Assembly: GCF_900115305.1 (NCBI RefSeq)
Contig: NZ_FOVW01000003.1
Coordinates: 124,001 to 188,000 of the forward strand
Direction of reading: 5' to 3'
Origin: Algoriphagus ornithinivorans
Lineage (GTDB): Bacteria; Bacteroidota; Bacteroidia; Cytophagales; Cyclobacteriaceae
Length of the DNA: 64,000 nt
Below are positions 63,015 through 64,000 of the stretch, piece by piece. Below the pieces are notes generated by a model. The model saw nothing but the letters and a program-made list of their open reading frames with translations, did not search any database and had not been told where the DNA came from. Both the position numbers and the translations under genes were made by a program. Position 1 is the first letter of the stretch. Each line of letters opens with the position of its first letter.

Positions 63015-64000
63015 ATGAGAGCGACTCTGTATTTATTTTTGTTTTTTCTTATTTTTTCCTGTTCAAGAAAAGAAGAGGCTCCTCAAAAAAAGTCCCCAAA
63101 TATCCTTTTGATTGTTGCCGATGATTTAGGTTATGCAGACTTAGGATCCTTTGGAGGAAATATAGAAACGCCAAATTTAGATCAACTTTCTGCTGAAGGA
63201 ATTCGATTCAGTCGCTTTCATACAGCCCCTTTTTGTGCTGTCACAAGAGCCATGCTATTGACCGGAAATTACAGTCATGTGGCAGGAATGGGTTCACAGG
63301 ATTTGGTCAGTGATGTCCCGGGATATGAAGGCAAACTCAGTGACCGAGTCATTCCTATTCCTGCTTTGCTCCAAGAAGCAGGATATCACACCTACATAGC
63401 TGGCAAATGGCATTTAGGCTTGACGGAAGAAGCTAATCCTGCTAACAAGGGTTTTGAAAATTCCTTTGTCACCTTAGAAGGCGGGGCCAATCATTATAGT
63501 TCGCGTGGGATATTTCCGGAAACTCCCGAATCCATTTACACTGAAAACGGCGTTGAAACAAATTGGCCAGAGGGAGCCTATTCCACTGATCTATACACGG
63601 ATAAACTTCTGGAATATATTTCCTCCAATTTGGATGATCAACAGCCCTTTTTTGCTTTTGCAGCCTATACTTCTCCCCACTGGCCTCTTCAAGTAGATGA
63701 AAAATACTGGAAAAAATACCAAGGAAAATTCGATGCGGGATATGAACAATTAAGAGCAGATAGATTGGAGTCCCTCAAAGAAGCGGGAATGATTCCAAGC
63801 AATTCCCAACTTCCTCCACTCCACCCTGCTATCAAACCTTGGAACTCATTGAGTGCTCAGGAACAAAAAAAAGAGGCCCGAAAAATGGAGCTTTATGCAG
63901 GAATGGTGGATAATTTGGATGAAAATATTGGTCGACTTTTCTCTTTTTTAAAGGAAAAAGGAGCCTATGAAAACACGCTAATCATTTTCATGACTGATAA
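63015..64000 (+). CDS. Arylsulfatase-type lipoprotein, 3' end beyond window
   Basis: Open from ATG 63015 to the window edge (328 full codons, no stop). Lipoprotein signal MRATLYLFLFFLIFSC. Sulfatase markers are IVADDLGYADLGSFGG near residue 33, GKWHLGL, YAGMVDNLDENIGRL near 300. The active-site segment reads APFCAVTRAMLLTGN with Cys74 and Arg78; the third residue is Val where the standard CxPxR or CxAxR motif has Pro or Ala. It lies 2.7 kb after the first sulfatase and is only distantly similar to it. The C-terminal part is unseen. Confidence 0.88.
   Translation, partial: MRATLYLFLFFLIFSCSRKEEAPQKKSPNILLIVADDLGYADLGSFGGNIETPNLDQLSAEGIRFSRFHTAPFCAVTRAMLLTGNYSHVAGMGSQDLVSDVPGYEGKLSDRVIPIPALLQEAGYHTYIAGKWHLGLTEEANPANKGFENSFVTLEGGANHYSSRGIFPETPESIYTENGVETNWPEGAYSTDLYTDKLLEYISSNLDDQQPFFAFAAYTSPHWPLQVDEKYWKKYQGKFDAGYEQLRADRLESLKEAGMIPSNSQLPPLHPAIKPWNSLSAQEQKKEARKMELYAGMVDNLDENIGRLFSFLKEKGAYENTLIIFMTD

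Noticed and set aside
1..64000. tRNA, rRNA or other structured RNA genes
   Set aside because: No tRNA cloverleaf sequence or rRNA segment was recognised by eye in any intergenic stretch; a dedicated RNA search was not possible.

Overview
The window looks like chromosomal DNA from a marine or freshwater member of the Bacteroidota, most likely a cytophagale of the Cyclobacteriaceae type (Algoriphagus-like). This is inference from gene content, with no database search. Supporting signs are an AT-rich base composition, a type IX secretion sorting tail, very many SpII lipoproteins, DUF4290 next to murA, a sigma-E-type factor/anti-sigma pair leading into gmk-nadD, 6-bladed beta-propeller lipoproteins, a HEPN-tailed sulfite reductase, start/stop overlaps of the ATGA and ATGAATAA kind, and one match to the Bacteroidota promoter pattern TTTG-N19-TAnnTTTG. 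No rRNA, tRNA, CRISPR array, prophage or plasmid-type gene was seen.

Layout. 1-2.4 kb: remnant of a second alpha-amylase gene, a frameshifted secreted protein with a C-terminal sorting domain, and an outer-membrane barrel protein. 2.6-6.4 kb: GH13 amylase lipoprotein, secreted M20 peptidase, secreted intradiol-dioxygenase-like lipoprotein. 6.6-7.9 kb: an IS200-like/RAYT transposase flanked by palindrome-rich units with shared ends. 8-13.5 kb: DUF2147 protein, GMC oxidoreductase with its Tat-exported partner, and small envelope or stress proteins. 13.6-17.5 kb: a four-gene catabolic operon (aldonate-type dehydratase, SDR, acetoacetate-decarboxylase-like protein, SDR). 17.7-25.2 kb: housekeeping genes murA, DUF4290, a UvrD/PcrA helicase, a lipid A-type acyltransferase, sigma/anti-sigma, gmk and nadD. 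25.3-27.4 kb: a Cys-rich secreted peptide, beta-propeller lipoprotein and thioredoxin-like lipoprotein. 27.5-42.4 kb: GH15 hydrolase, amidase, trehalose-6-phosphate synthase/phosphatase fusion, metK, subtilase, a DUF885-like lipoprotein and a MazF-type toxin-antitoxin pair, separated by long arrays of a composite intergenic repeat. 42.4-50.2 kb: assimilatory sulfate reduction and siroheme genes headed by an Rrf2 regulator. 50.6-53.6 kb: a second Cys-rich peptide/beta-propeller locus. 54-64 kb: htpG, a tandem-repeat spacer, DUF3500 protein, then cyclophilin, sulfatase and TPR-adenylate cyclase as one tight transcription unit, a small Cys-rich protein, and a second sulfatase cut by the window edge.

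How it fits together. The window mixes core genes with envelope functions for polysaccharide and peptide use. The sulfur cluster reads as a full path from sulfate to sulfide plus the siroheme cofactor. CysH carries the iron-sulfur cysteines of APS reductases, and no APS kinase is present. The best candidates for a little-described system are the two loci that encode a six-cysteine secreted peptide followed by a beta-propeller lipoprotein and further envelope partners. Next come the composite repeat arrays and the RAYT with its bounded palindromic units.
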